From: Enterobacter sp. R4-368
GTDB lineage: Bacteria; Pseudomonadota; Gammaproteobacteria; Enterobacterales; Enterobacteriaceae
Direction: 5' to 3'
Assembly: GCF_000410515.1 (NCBI RefSeq)
Contig: NC_021500.1
Coordinates: forward strand, 3,782,001 to 3,846,000
Length of the DNA: 64,000 bases
The notes beneath the pieces are model-generated. The model was not told where the DNA came from and ran no database searches. It saw only the letters and a list, made by a program, of their open reading frames with translations. How positions within the stretch are numbered: position 1 is the first letter of the stretch; every line of letters begins with the position of its first letter. Made by a program: the position numbers and the translations under genes. Positions 1 to 8,733 of the stretch are shown one piece after another.

Positions 1-1130
1 ATCGCGTGCTCGGCGGCGGTGTTGTGCCCGGTAGCGCGATTCTGATTGGCGGCAACCCCGGTGCGGGGAAATCCACGTTGTTGTTGCAGACGTTGTGTAA
101 GCTCGCCGAGCAGATGAAAACGTTGTATGTCACTGGCGAAGAGTCATTACAGCAGGTAGCGATGCGCGCGCACCGTCTGGGGCTGCCGACCGGCAATCTC
201 AATATGCTGTCGGAAACCAGCATCGAACAAATCTGCATGATCGCCGAAGAGGAACAACCGAAGCTGATGGTGATCGACTCGATTCAGGTCATGCACATGG
301 CCGATATTCAGTCGTCGCCCGGCAGTGTGGCGCAGGTGCGTGAAACGGCGGCCTATCTGACGCGCTTTGCGAAAACGCGCGGTGTGGCGATTGTGATGGT
401 CGGCCACGTCACCAAAGATGGCTCGCTGGCGGGACCAAAGGTGCTTGAACACTGTATTGACTGCTCGGTGCTGCTCGACGGCGATGCGGATTCGCGTTTT
501 CGCACCTTGCGCAGCCATAAAAACCGTTTCGGCGCGGTTAACGAACTCGGCGTATTCGCCATGACCGAGCAGGGGCTACGTGAAGTCAGCAACCCGTCGG
601 CGATTTTCTTAAGTCGCGGCGATGAAGTCACCTCCGGCAGTTCGGTGATGGTGGTGTGGGAAGGCACACGCCCGCTGTTAGTTGAAATTCAGGCGCTGGT
701 GGATCATTCGATGATGTCAAACCCGCGCCGTGTGGCGGTGGGACTGGAGCAAAACCGTCTGGCGATTCTGTTGGCGGTGCTGCATCGCCACGGCGGCTTG
801 CAGATGGCGGATCAGGATGTGTTCGTCAACGTGGTCGGCGGGGTCAAAGTGACCGAAACCAGCGCCGATTTAGCGCTGTTGCTGGCGATGGTTTCCAGCC
901 TGCGTGACCGGCCGTTACCGCAGGATTTAGTGGTGTTTGGCGAAGTCGGGCTGGCAGGCGAAATTCGCCCGGTGCCCAGCGGCCAGGAGCGCATTTCGGA
1001 GGCCGCGAAGCATGGCTTCCGTCGTGCGATAGTTCCGGCAGCGAATGTGCCGAAAAAAGTGCCTGAAGGAATGCAAATTTTCGGCGTGAAAAAGCTCGCG
1101 GATGCGCTAAGTGTCTTTGACGACTTATAA
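1..1130 (+). CDS. radA: DNA repair protein RadA (5' truncated by window edge)
   Basis: RadA/Sms is a RecA-like ATPase and hexameric helicase that helps branch migration of recombination intermediates. The reading frame is open from the first base and about 375 residues are visible. The family is about 460 residues, so the N-terminal zinc finger lies outside the window. Seen here are a Walker A motif (GGNPGAGKST, about 48-77), the RadA-specific KNRFG motif (about 518-532) and a C-terminal Lon-protease-like domain with GEVGLAGEIRPV. nadR follows after 30 bases in the same direction, as in E. coli (serB-radA-nadR). Identification is secure; the true start cannot be seen. Confidence 0.97.
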   Translation, partial: RVLGGGVVPGSAILIGGNPGAGKSTLLLQTLCKLAEQMKTLYVTGEESLQQVAMRAHRLGLPTGNLNMLSETSIEQICMIAEEEQPKLMVIDSIQVMHMADIQSSPGSVAQVRETAAYLTRFAKTRGVAIVMVGHVTKDGSLAGPKVLEHCIDCSVLLDGDADSRFRTLRSHKNRFGAVNELGVFAMTEQGLREVSNPSAIFLSRGDEVTSGSSVMVVWEGTRPLLVEIQALVDHSMMSNPRRVAVGLEQNRLAILLAVLHRHGGLQMADQDVFVNVVGGVKVTETSADLALLLAMVSSLRDRPLPQDLVVFGEVGLAGEIRPVPSGQERISEAAKHGFRRAIVPAANVPKKVPEGMQIFGVKKLADALSVFDDL

Positions 1131-1160
1131 TTGGCTAATGTTTTTTTGCAGGAGGCAACA

Positions 1161-2387
1161 ATGTCGTCATTCGACTACTTAAAAACCGCGATTCGCCAGA
1201 AAGGCTGCACGTTACAGCAGGTAGCCGATGCCAGCGGTATGACCAAAGGCTATTTGAGCCAGCTGCTGAATGCCAAAATTAAGAGCCCCAGTGCGCAAAA
1301 ACTTGAGGCTCTGCACCGCTTTCTCGATCTTGAGTTTCCCCGTCGGCAGAAAAGCATTGGCGTGGTTTTCGGCAAGTTTTACCCGCTGCACACTGGTCAT
1401 ATCTACTTGATCCAGCGCGCCTGTAGCCAGGTGGATGAACTGCATATCATCCTTGGTTATGACGAAACCCGCGATCGCGAGTTGTTTGAAGACAGCGCGA
1501 TGTCCCAACAGCCGACGGTAAGTGATCGCTTGCGTTGGCTGCTACAGACCTTTAAGTACCAGAAAAATATCCGTATTCATGCCTTTAACGAAGAGGGGAT
1601 GGAGCCGTATCCGCACGGCTGGGATGTCTGGAGTAAAGGCATCAAAGCGTTTATGACCGAAAAAGGGATCACGCCAAACTGGATTTACACCTCCGAAGAG
1701 GCTGATGCGCCGCAGTATCGGCAACATCTGGGAATTGAAGCGGTGCTGGTCGATCCAAAGCGTACCTTTATGAATATCAGCGGTTCGCAAATCCGCGAGA
1801 ACCCCTTCCGTTACTGGGATTATATTCCGACTGAGGTAAAGCCCTTTTTTGTGCGCACGGTGGCGATTCTGGGCGGAGAATCCAGCGGTAAATCAACATT
1901 GGTAAATAAGCTCGCCAATATCTTCAATACCACCAGCGCATGGGAATATGGCCGCGATTACGTCTTTTCTCATCTTGGTGGTGACGAAATTGCGCTGCAA
2001 TATTCTGATTATGACAAAATTGCCCTCGGACATGCGCAGTACATCGATTTTGCCGTGAAGTACGCCAATAAAGTGGCGTTTATCGATACGGATTTTGTCA
2101 CCACGCAGGCGTTCTGCAAAAAATATGAAGGCCGCGAGCACCCTTTTGTTCAGGCTTTAATTGATGAATATCGTTTTGATCTGGTGATCCTGCTGGAAAA
2201 TAATACGCCGTGGGTGAATGATGGCCTGAGAAGCCTCGGCAGTTCAGTCGATCGCAAGGAGTTTCAGGATTTATTGGTGTCGATGCTGCGGGAAAATAAT
2301 ATCGAGTATGTACGTGTTGAAGCCGCAGATTATGACTCGCGTTTTTTACAGTGCGTCGAACTGGTTAAACAGTTAATGGGGCCGTAG
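1161..2387 (+). CDS. nadR: Trifunctional NAD regulator NadR
   Basis: NadR represses NAD-synthesis genes and also has nicotinamide-mononucleotide adenylyltransferase and ribosylnicotinamide kinase activities. At 408 residues it has the family's usual length. Residues 1-60 form a Cro-like helix-turn-helix (GCTLQQVADASGMTKGYLSQ). The nucleotidyltransferase domain starts near residue 66 with the ATP-binding HTGH at 77-80. The kinase P-loop GGESSGKST sits near residue 240. The ATG at 1161 is chosen because AGGAGG (1150-1155) precedes it at proper spacing; an upstream in-frame TTG at 1131 has no such site. The residues of all three activities look intact. Confidence 0.97.
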   Translation: MSSFDYLKTAIRQKGCTLQQVADASGMTKGYLSQLLNAKIKSPSAQKLEALHRFLDLEFPRRQKSIGVVFGKFYPLHTGHIYLIQRACSQVDELHIILGYDETRDRELFEDSAMSQQPTVSDRLRWLLQTFKYQKNIRIHAFNEEGMEPYPHGWDVWSKGIKAFMTEKGITPNWIYTSEEADAPQYRQHLGIEAVLVDPKRTFMNISGSQIRENPFRYWDYIPTEVKPFFVRTVAILGGESSGKSTLVNKLANIFNTTSAWEYGRDYVFSHLGGDEIALQYSDYDKIALGHAQYIDFAVKYANKVAFIDTDFVTTQAFCKKYEGREHPFVQALIDEYRFDLVILLENNTPWVNDGLRSLGSSVDRKEFQDLLVSMLRENNIEYVRVEAADYDSRFLQCVELVKQLMGP

Positions 2388-2434
2388 TCTGAAATGGCAG
2401 GCCGGTCTGGTATATTCCGCGGCCTGTATATCGG

Positions 2435-2929
2435 TTAGTTTGCAGGTTGATTGCGAAAATTTTTCCAGCGGTTATGTACCTGCGTCAGCGTAGCGATTGA
2501 TGGCTGATTCACCTTTCTCAACATATTATATTTATGCGTACTGACCGTTTTTATATCCAGCCCGCTGTGGATTAGCATACTTTTCTTTTTACCTGCGCTA
2601 ATGATATGGCTAAGCAGCAGTCTCTCTTTTCGCGTTAGCGTTATTCTGCACTCGTGGTCTTGTTTCTTCCGCCAGGATTTATAATTTAATATGCGGAATA
2701 TTTCGGTTAATTTTGTGTTTTTCTTAATTTTTAAAAATGAATGTAATAAGTAACATTCAAATGGATTGTCGCTTTTTATTATTCTGTTTAGTGTCGATAA
2801 TGTCGTGATAATAAGAAAGTTGTTATCAAAGTCTAAAATAACGTCGTTATTATCCAGTGTTATTTCTTTTTGCTTAATAAATGTTTGTAATCCGTTTTTA
2901 AGAAAAACATCTTCCGTGATGATATGCAT
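2435..2929 (-). CDS. Orphan LuxR-type helix-turn-helix regulator (accessory)
   Basis: This 164-residue protein has a C-terminal LuxR/FixJ-type DNA-binding domain (about residues 95-160: LTRKERLLLSHIISAGKK followed by a recognition-helix segment like IKTVSTHKYNMLRKV). The N-terminal 90 residues match no receiver or autoinducer domain that I recognise and lack an obvious phosphoacceptor pattern. In size and layout it resembles the short LuxR regulators that enterobacteria keep for fimbrial, capsule or silencing-relief control, but no target is apparent. It is much more AT-rich than its neighbours and interrupts the nadR-ettA junction, which suggests horizontal acquisition. No good ribosome binding site precedes the ATG, and TATAAT lies only 3 bases upstream (2932-2937), so the start is uncertain. 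Function unknown. Confidence 0.75.
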   Translation of the reverse strand: MHIITEDVFLKNGLQTFIKQKEITLDNNDVILDFDNNFLIITTLSTLNRIIKSDNPFECYLLHSFLKIKKNTKLTEIFRILNYKSWRKKQDHECRITLTRKERLLLSHIISAGKKKSMLIHSGLDIKTVSTHKYNMLRKVNQPSIATLTQVHNRWKNFRNQPAN

Positions 2930-3218
2930 TAATTATAACCATGCGTTCATTTATTAACTAAGGTAGTGCGTATCATGTTAGCGTCTGGTCTTAGCGTTAA
3001 GCAATCCAGGGACAAAATGGCGAATGCTAAAAGCATTAATCTATGGCGATGAGATTGCTGGAGATTTATTCTTTGATGTGACTATTATTCAGGATTTTAG
3101 TTTTAGATTATTTCTGCAATGAATGCATCTGCCTCTGAATCGCGGCAAAGATAGTATAAAAACAAAAAAACTTTTTTATGCGTTTATTGTAGAGGAATTC
3201 ACTGAGCATTTGGGAGTG
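2930..3218. other. AT-rich intergenic stretch, no convincing gene
   Basis: This is the region between the LuxR-type gene and the ettA terminator. It shares the low GC of the regulator and probably contains its promoter: on the minus strand TATAAT at 2937-2932 has TTAGTT 18 bases upstream. A 32-codon open frame on the plus strand (3024-3122) has only a poor ribosome binding site. No tRNA, repeat or attachment-site signature was seen. Confidence 0.5.
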
Positions 3219-3246
3219 AAGCGAATGGGTTTCCCCATTCGCTTTT
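3219..3246 (-). terminator. ettA transcription terminator
   Basis: A perfect 11-bp stem (AAGCGAATGGG at 3219-3229 with CCCATTCGCTT at 3234-3244) closes a four-base loop, 8 bases downstream of the ettA stop. The T-run on the ettA side is weak, while the plus strand ends in TTTT, so it may work in both directions. Confidence 0.75.
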
Positions 3247-3254
3247 GTGTCGGC

Positions 3255-4922
3255 TTATTTGGCGATACGTTTGTACTTAATACGCTTCGGCTCCAGCGCA
3301 TCTGCGCCCAGCGTGCGTTTCTTATACTCTTCGTATTCGGTGAAGTTGCCTTCAAAAAACTCCACTTTGCCCTCATCCTGGTAATCCAGAATATGGGTGG
3401 CGATACGGTCAAGGAACCAGCGGTCGTGCGAGATAACCATCGCGCAGCCCGGGAATTCAAGCAGGGCGTTTTCCAGCGCGCGCAGGGTCTCGATATCCAG
3501 GTCGTTGGTCGGTTCATCAAGCAGCAGCATGTTGCCGCCAACCTGTAACAGTTTTGCCAGATGCAGACGACCGCGCTCACCGCCGGACAACTCGCCCACG
3601 CGTTTACCCTGGTCGGTGCCTTTAAAGTTGAAGCGGCCAACGTACGCGCGGCTCGGCATTTCGGTGTTACCGATGCGCATAATGTCCAGCCCGCCGGAAA
3701 CTTCTTCCCACACGGTTTTGCTGTTATCCATCGCGTCGCGGAACTGATCAACCGAGGCCAGTTTGACGGTTTCACCCAGTGTAATGGTGCCGCCATCAGG
3801 CTGCTCCTGACCAGACATCATGCGGAACAGCGTCGATTTACCGGCGCCGTTCGGCCCGATAATGCCGACAATCGCGCCTTTCGGCACGGAGAAGGACAGG
3901 CCATCAATCAGCTGGCGATCGCCGTAAGACTTGCTGAGGTTGCTGACTTCAACCACTTTATCGCCCAGGCGAGGTCCCGGTGGAATAAACAGTTCGTTGG
4001 TTTCGTTACGTTTCTGGTATTCAGTGCTGTTGAGCTCTTCAAAGCGCGCCAGACGGGCTTTGCCCTTAGATTGACGGCCTTTCGCGCCCTGACGCACCCA
4101 CTCCAGCTCTTTCTCAATGGATTTACGACGTGCCGCTTCCTGAGAGGCTTCCTGCGCCAGACGCTGATCTTTCTGTTCCAGCCAGGAAGAGTAGTTGCCT
4201 TCCCACGGAATACCTTCACCGCGGTCAAGTTCGAGGATCCAACCGGCGACGTTATCGAGGAAGTAACGGTCGTGGGTAATCGCCACCACGGTGCCTTCGA
4301 AGTCGTGCAGGAAGCGCTCCAGCCAGGCAACGGATTCGGCGTCCAGGTGGTTAGTCGGTTCGTCGAGCAGCAGCATATCTGGCTTTTCCAGCAGCAGACG
4401 GCACAGCGCGACGCGGCGGCGTTCACCACCAGAAAGATTGGCAATCTTTGCGTCCCAGTCCGGCAGGCGCAGCGCGTCGGCGGCGCGTTCCAGTTGCACA
4501 TTCAGGTTATGACCGTCATGCGCCTGGATAATCTCTTCCAGCTTGCCTTGTTCTGCCGCCAGCTTGTCGAAATCCGCTTCTGGATCGGCATACAGCGCAT
4601 ACACTTCATCCAGACGTTTCAGGGCCCCGACCACTTCGGATACGGCTTCTTCAACCGATTCACGTACGGTCTGCTCCGGGTTCAACTGTGGTTCCTGCGG
4701 CAGGTAACCGATCTTAATGCCAGGCTGTGGGCGGGCTTCACCTTCGATGTCTTTATCGATGCCGGCCATGATGCGCAGCAGGGTAGACTTACCGGCACCG
4801 TTAAGACCCAGCACGCCGATTTTTGCGCCCGGGAAGAAGCTTAGCGAGATATTTTTCAGAATATGACGTTTCGGCGGGACAACTTTGCCGACACGATGCA
4901 TGGTATATACGAATTGAGCCAC
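3255..4922 (-). CDS. ettA: Energy-dependent translational throttle protein EttA (ABC-F)
   Basis: EttA (formerly YjjK) binds the ribosomal E site and gates the first elongation step according to the ATP/ADP ratio. The 555 residues match E. coli in length. Two ABC modules are visible: P-loop GLNGAGKST at 39-47 with signature LSGGERRR, and a second P-loop GPNGAGKST near 359 with LSGGERGR. Both have DEPTN Walker B motifs. Between them is the charged linker, and the first module carries the arm insertion (residues about 95-140). It has no transmembrane segment, as expected for ABC-F. The start is the GTG at 4922 (protein begins VAQFVYTMH); the upstream open frame is not conserved sequence. It is divergent from slt. 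Confidence 0.97.
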   Translation of the reverse strand: MAQFVYTMHRVGKVVPPKRHILKNISLSFFPGAKIGVLGLNGAGKSTLLRIMAGIDKDIEGEARPQPGIKIGYLPQEPQLNPEQTVRESVEEAVSEVVGALKRLDEVYALYADPEADFDKLAAEQGKLEEIIQAHDGHNLNVQLERAADALRLPDWDAKIANLSGGERRRVALCRLLLEKPDMLLLDEPTNHLDAESVAWLERFLHDFEGTVVAITHDRYFLDNVAGWILELDRGEGIPWEGNYSSWLEQKDQRLAQEASQEAARRKSIEKELEWVRQGAKGRQSKGKARLARFEELNSTEYQKRNETNELFIPPGPRLGDKVVEVSNLSKSYGDRQLIDGLSFSVPKGAIVGIIGPNGAGKSTLFRMMSGQEQPDGGTITLGETVKLASVDQFRDAMDNSKTVWEEVSGGLDIMRIGNTEMPSRAYVGRFNFKGTDQGKRVGELSGGERGRLHLAKLLQVGGNMLLLDEPTNDLDIETLRALENALLEFPGCAMVISHDRWFLDRIATHILDYQDEGKVEFFEGNFTEYEEYKKRTLGADALEPKRIKYKRIAK

Positions 4923-5136
4923 GTTGGACTTCGCCTCTTTGTAATGAGAGTGGTATTCAACAGCGGAGTGTAGCCGTTTTCGTTGCTTAATCCCAGCCAG
5001 CCGCGCCAGGTGTGTTAAATCACGCCAGAAAGGTAAAAAAGTGTGCGCAACGTGGCGCGTTACGAGTTGCGCGGTTAGCATTAACGCATTACGCGGCATG
5101 ACGCTGCAAAAACGTGACAGATAAGAGGAAAGAGCT

Positions 5137-7077
5137 GTGCAGAGAGCTAAACATGTCGCCTGGCGATTCGCGGCGGCCTGCGTTTGTTTGCTGTCCCTCA
5201 GCAATGTGGCGCGAGCAGATTCACTGGATGAACAACGTAACCGTTACGCGCAGATAAAAACCGCATGGGACAACAAACAGATGGACGTGGTGCAGCAATT
5301 ACTGCCCACGCTACAAACGTATCCGCTTTACCCGTATCTGCAATATCGTCAGATTACCGACGATCTGATGAATCAACCCGCAATTACGGTGACCAACTTT
5401 GTGCAGGCCAACCCGACGCTTCCGGCGGCGCGCACGCTGAAATCTCGCTTTGTTAATGAACTGGCCCGGCGGCAAGACTGGCGCGGGCTGCTGGCGTTCA
5501 GCCCGGAGAAACCTGCGACTACCGAAGCACAATGTAACTACTACTTTGCCAAGTGGAATACCGGTCAGGCAGACGAAGCCTGGGCAGGTGCGAAAGAGCT
5601 GTGGTTAAGCGGTAAAAGCCAGCCCAACGCGTGCGATCAGCTGTTTGGCGCATGGCGCGCTTCCGGGAAACAGGATCCGCTGGCGTTTCTGGAGCGTATT
5701 CGCCTGGCGATGAAAGCGGGTAATACCAAACTGGTGACACTGCTGGCCGGGCAGATGCCGCCTGATTATCAAACCATTTCGGCGGCTATCATCAACCTTG
5801 CCAATAATCCATTGAGCGTAATGTCCTTTGCTACCACCACCGGCGCAACGGATTTTACCCGTCAGATGGCGGCGGAAGCCTTTGAAAGCGTCGCGCGTCA
5901 GGATGTCGAAAATGCTCGCTTAATGATCCCGTCGCTGGTGCAAGCACAACAGTTGAATGAGGAACAAACCCAGACGCTGCGCGATATTGTCGCATGGCGA
6001 TTGATGGGCAATGACGTCACCAGCGATCAGGCGCGCTGGCGTGATGATGCAATCATGCGCTCGCAATCGGTCTCTTTGCTGGAGCGCCGGGTGCGTATGG
6101 CGATTGGCAACGGCGATCGTCGTGGGCTGAATACCTGGCTTTCGCGCTTGCCGATGGACGCAAAAGAGAAAGACGAGTGGCGCTACTGGCAGGCGGATTT
6201 GTTGCTGGAGCGCGGACGTGAGGATGAAGCTAAAGAGATCCTCCACGCCCTGATGAAGCAGCGCGGTTTTTACCCGATGGCCGCCGCCCAGCGGTTGGGT
6301 GAAGATTACTCGATGCAGATAGACAAAGCGCAGGGAAATGTCTCCCCAACGCTGACGCAGGGCGCAGAAATGGCACGCGTTCGTGAGCTGATGTACTGGG
6401 GGCTTGATAACACCGCGCGCAGTGAGTGGGCGAATCTGGTGACCAGCCGCACCCAGCAAGAGCAGGCACAGCTGGCGCGTTATGCTTTCGATCAACACTG
6501 GTGGGATCTGAGTGTGCAGGCCACGATTGCCGGCAAGCTGTGGGATCACCTTGAAGAGCGTTTCCCGCTGGCGTATAGCGATCTTTATGCCCGCTACACC
6601 AGTGGAAAAGGAATTTCGCAAAGCTATGCGATGGCGATATCGCGCCAGGAGAGTGCCTGGAACCCAACGGCGCGCTCCCCGGTTGGCGCGGCAGGTTTAA
6701 TGCAGATTATGCCGGGTACCGCCACGCACACGGTGAAGATGTTTAATATTCCCGGCTACAGCAACTCGGGCCAATTGTTTGATCCGGAAACGAATATCAA
6801 CATTGGCACCAGCTATCTGCAATATGTTTATCAGCAGTTTGGCAATAACCGTATTTTCTCGTCGGCAGCCTATAACGCCGGGCCGGGAAGGGTGCGCAGC
6901 TGGCTGAACAACAGCGGCGGCAAACTGGATGCGGTGGCGTTTATTGAGAGCATCCCGTTCTCGGAAACGCGCAGCTATGTGAAAAACGTGCTGGCTTATG
7001 ATGCTTATTACCGCTATTTCCTGAGCGGAGATAAGCCGGTTGTCTTTAATGATGCTGAATGGCAGCGCCGTTATTGA
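5137..7077 (+). CDS. slt: Soluble lytic murein transglycosylase Slt70
   Basis: Slt is a periplasmic exolytic transglycosylase that cleaves the MurNAc-GlcNAc bond and forms 1,6-anhydromuropeptides during wall turnover and repair. The 646 residues match the family. A Sec signal peptide covers about residues 1-27 (cleavage after VARA). It is followed by the long alpha-helical ring domain and the C-terminal lysozyme-like domain. The catalytic glutamate is E505 of the precursor in RQESAWNP, followed by GLMQIMPGTA and AAYNAGPGR. The start is GTG at 5137, preceded by AGAGGAAAG. trpR lies downstream behind its own promoter. Confidence 0.96.
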   Translation: MQRAKHVAWRFAAACVCLLSLSNVARADSLDEQRNRYAQIKTAWDNKQMDVVQQLLPTLQTYPLYPYLQYRQITDDLMNQPAITVTNFVQANPTLPAARTLKSRFVNELARRQDWRGLLAFSPEKPATTEAQCNYYFAKWNTGQADEAWAGAKELWLSGKSQPNACDQLFGAWRASGKQDPLAFLERIRLAMKAGNTKLVTLLAGQMPPDYQTISAAIINLANNPLSVMSFATTTGATDFTRQMAAEAFESVARQDVENARLMIPSLVQAQQLNEEQTQTLRDIVAWRLMGNDVTSDQARWRDDAIMRSQSVSLLERRVRMAIGNGDRRGLNTWLSRLPMDAKEKDEWRYWQADLLLERGREDEAKEILHALMKQRGFYPMAAAQRLGEDYSMQIDKAQGNVSPTLTQGAEMARVRELMYWGLDNTARSEWANLVTSRTQQEQAQLARYAFDQHWWDLSVQATIAGKLWDHLEERFPLAYSDLYARYTSGKGISQSYAMAISRQESAWNPTARSPVGAAGLMQIMPGTATHTVKMFNIPGYSNSGQLFDPETNINIGTSYLQYVYQQFGNNRIFSSAAYNAGPGRVRSWLNNSGGKLDAVAFIESIPFSETRSYVKNVLAYDAYYRYFLSGDKPVVFNDAEWQRRY

Positions 7078-7097
7078 TTTCCGTGGTTTATGCTATG

Positions 7098-7123
7098 ATG
7101 TGTACTCGCTAAAGAGTACACAT
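7098..7123 (+). promoter_or_regulatory. TrpR operator of trpR (autoregulation)
   Basis: This is a perfect inverted repeat with 10-bp arms (ATGTGTACTC and GAGTACACAT) around GCTAAA. It contains the trp-operator half-site GTACT/AGTAC, lies 28 bases before the trpR start and abuts a TATGAT -10 element (7094-7099). TrpR with tryptophan is known to repress its own gene from this position in E. coli. Confidence 0.88.
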
Positions 7124-7151
7124 CAGTAAACCTTTAACATGGCGGCAAATT

Positions 7152-7481
7152 ATGACTCAGCAATCACCCTATTCCGCAGCGATGGCCGAACAGCGCGATC
7201 AGGAGTGGCAACGCTTCGTTGATCTGGTTCGGCAATCTTATGAAAAGGATCTGCACATTCCATTGCTTAATCTGATGCTTACGCCAGATGAGCGCGAGTC
7301 GTTGGGCACAAGAGTGCGGATCATTGAAGAACTGTTGCGTGGCGAGATGAGCCAGCGTGAGCTGAAAAGCGAGCTGGGGGCAGGTATCGCGACCATTACT
7401 CGAGGTTCAAACAGCCTGAAAGCTGCGCCTGCTGATTTACGTTTATGGCTGGAGCAGACGCTGCTGAATACTCAGCGATAA
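7152..7481 (+). CDS. trpR: Trp operon repressor TrpR
   Basis: TrpR is a dimeric, tryptophan-activated repressor of trpEDCBA, aroH, mtr and trpR. The 109-residue protein (108 in E. coli) keeps the core [12 protein letters not shown] and the helix-turn-helix region [19 protein letters not shown], including the residues around the co-repressor pocket. A palindromic operator sits directly upstream. Its last 10 bases overlap the 3' end of the convergent yjjX gene. Confidence 0.97.
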   Translation: MTQQSPYSAAMAEQRDQEWQRFVDLVRQSYEKDLHIPLLNLMLTPDERESLGTRVRIIEELLRGEMSQRELKSELGAGIATITRGSNSLKAAPADLRLWLEQTLLNTQR

Positions 7482-7987
7482 ATCGCGTTGTGAAAGGGGC
7501 TGAGCGCCAGAATCACCGCCTGGTGGTAAACGCTTTCGCGCGTGAGTTTACCGGCAGTGAAAACGCCGATGGCACCCTCTTTGCGGCCGATCTCATCAAT
7601 TCCGCTATACCGCGACATTACTGGCCCGAGCGCTTCACCGGCGTGCACTTTCTGCAAAATGATCTCCGGTAGCGGCAGTGTTGCCGAGCGGGCTTCACCT
7701 TTCTGATGATTGCTTTCAATAACCACCCAACTAAACGTACTGCCCTCGTCGATCCCGGCTTCGATAGCTACCCAGAAATCCGCTTCGGGGCGCGCATGGC
7801 GGGCATTGACCACGCGATTTCGTGCGCCAGTACGCGTTTCTTCACTGCCAAACGGCTGTTCCGGTACGCCGCTATCGACGGAAACGGCGTCTATATGGCA
7901 GGATCCTTCGCCGAAGATCTCGTTAAAAGCGTGCAGAATCGCCCGAATTTTCGCGGGATTGGTGGTAGCTGAGACAACATGGTGCAT
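7472..7987 (-). CDS. yjjX: Non-canonical purine NTP phosphatase (ITPase/XTPase) YjjX
   Basis: YjjX hydrolyses ITP and XTP to diphosphates, a house-cleaning role that keeps deaminated purines out of nucleic acids. The 171-residue protein (170 in E. coli) starts [14 protein letters not shown]. It keeps the substrate-binding [13 protein letters not shown] segment, the GARNR motif and VAIEAGID, and the C-terminal [14 protein letters not shown] at 7987 is preferred over an in-frame TTG six bases upstream. It overlaps trpR tail to tail by 10 bases. Confidence 0.92.
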   Translation of the reverse strand: MHHVVSATTNPAKIRAILHAFNEIFGEGSCHIDAVSVDSGVPEQPFGSEETRTGARNRVVNARHARPEADFWVAIEAGIDEGSTFSWVVIESNHQKGEARSATLPLPEIILQKVHAGEALGPVMSRYSGIDEIGRKEGAIGVFTAGKLTRESVYHQAVILALSPFHNAIYR

Positions 7988-8085
7988 AATCAATAACGGT
8001 ATGTTCGGAATGAGACGCGTTCTTTACCCCGGACAGAGACCTTCCTCAGATAATAAATTCATCGCAGTATAATGGATAAAAAAGC

Positions 8086-8733
8086 ATGTTACAGGTATAC
8101 CTTGTTCGCCACGGTGAAACGCAGTGGAACGCCGAGCGTCGTATTCAAGGCCAGTCAGACAGTCCGTTAACCGAAAAAGGGGAGAAGCAGGCGTGGCAGG
8201 TGGCTGAGCGCGCAAAAGCGCTGGGCATTACCCACGTTATTGCCAGCGACCTGGGCCGAACCCGCCGGACGGCTGAGATCATCGCTGAAGTCTGCGGTTG
8301 CGATATCACCTTTGAGCCGCGTTTACGCGAGCTGGACATGGGCGTGCTGGAACGCCGTCATATCGATTCCCTGACTGAAGAAGAAGAGAGCTGGCGTCGC
8401 CAACTGGTGAATGGCACGGCCGATGGCCGTATTCCCGATGGTGAATCGATGCAGGAGTTAAGCGACCGTATGCACGCGGCGCTGGCAACCTGCCTGGAGC
8501 TTCCCGAAGGAAGCCGCCCGTTGCTGGTTAGCCACGGTATGGCGCTGGGCTGCCTGGTGAGCACGATCCTTGGGCTCCCGGCTTATGCAGAACGCCGCCT
8601 GCGCCTGCGCAACTGCTCCATTTCCCGTATTGATTATCAACAAAGCCCGTGGCTGGCTTCCGGCTGGGTGGTGGAAACCGCAGGAGACGTCTCGCATCTG
8701 GACGCCCCAGCGCTGGATGAGTTGCAGCGTTAA
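8086..8733 (+). CDS. gpmB: Histidine phosphatase family protein GpmB (YtjC)
   Basis: This is a 215-residue histidine-phosphatase/phosphoglycerate-mutase-like protein. The RHG motif is at residues 8-10 (LVRHGETQWN) and the second catalytic histidine lies in VSHGMALG near residue 150. The acidic ELDMG segment is also present. Although named phosphoglycerate mutase 2, E. coli GpmB/YtjC has little mutase activity and is better regarded as a broad phosphatase; that reservation applies here. Its stop overlaps the stop of the convergent rob gene by four bases. Confidence 0.93.
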   Translation: MLQVYLVRHGETQWNAERRIQGQSDSPLTEKGEKQAWQVAERAKALGITHVIASDLGRTRRTAEIIAEVCGCDITFEPRLRELDMGVLERRHIDSLTEEEESWRRQLVNGTADGRIPDGESMQELSDRMHAALATCLELPEGSRPLLVSHGMALGCLVSTILGLPAYAERRLRLRNCSISRIDYQQSPWLASGWVVETAGDVSHLDAPALDELQR

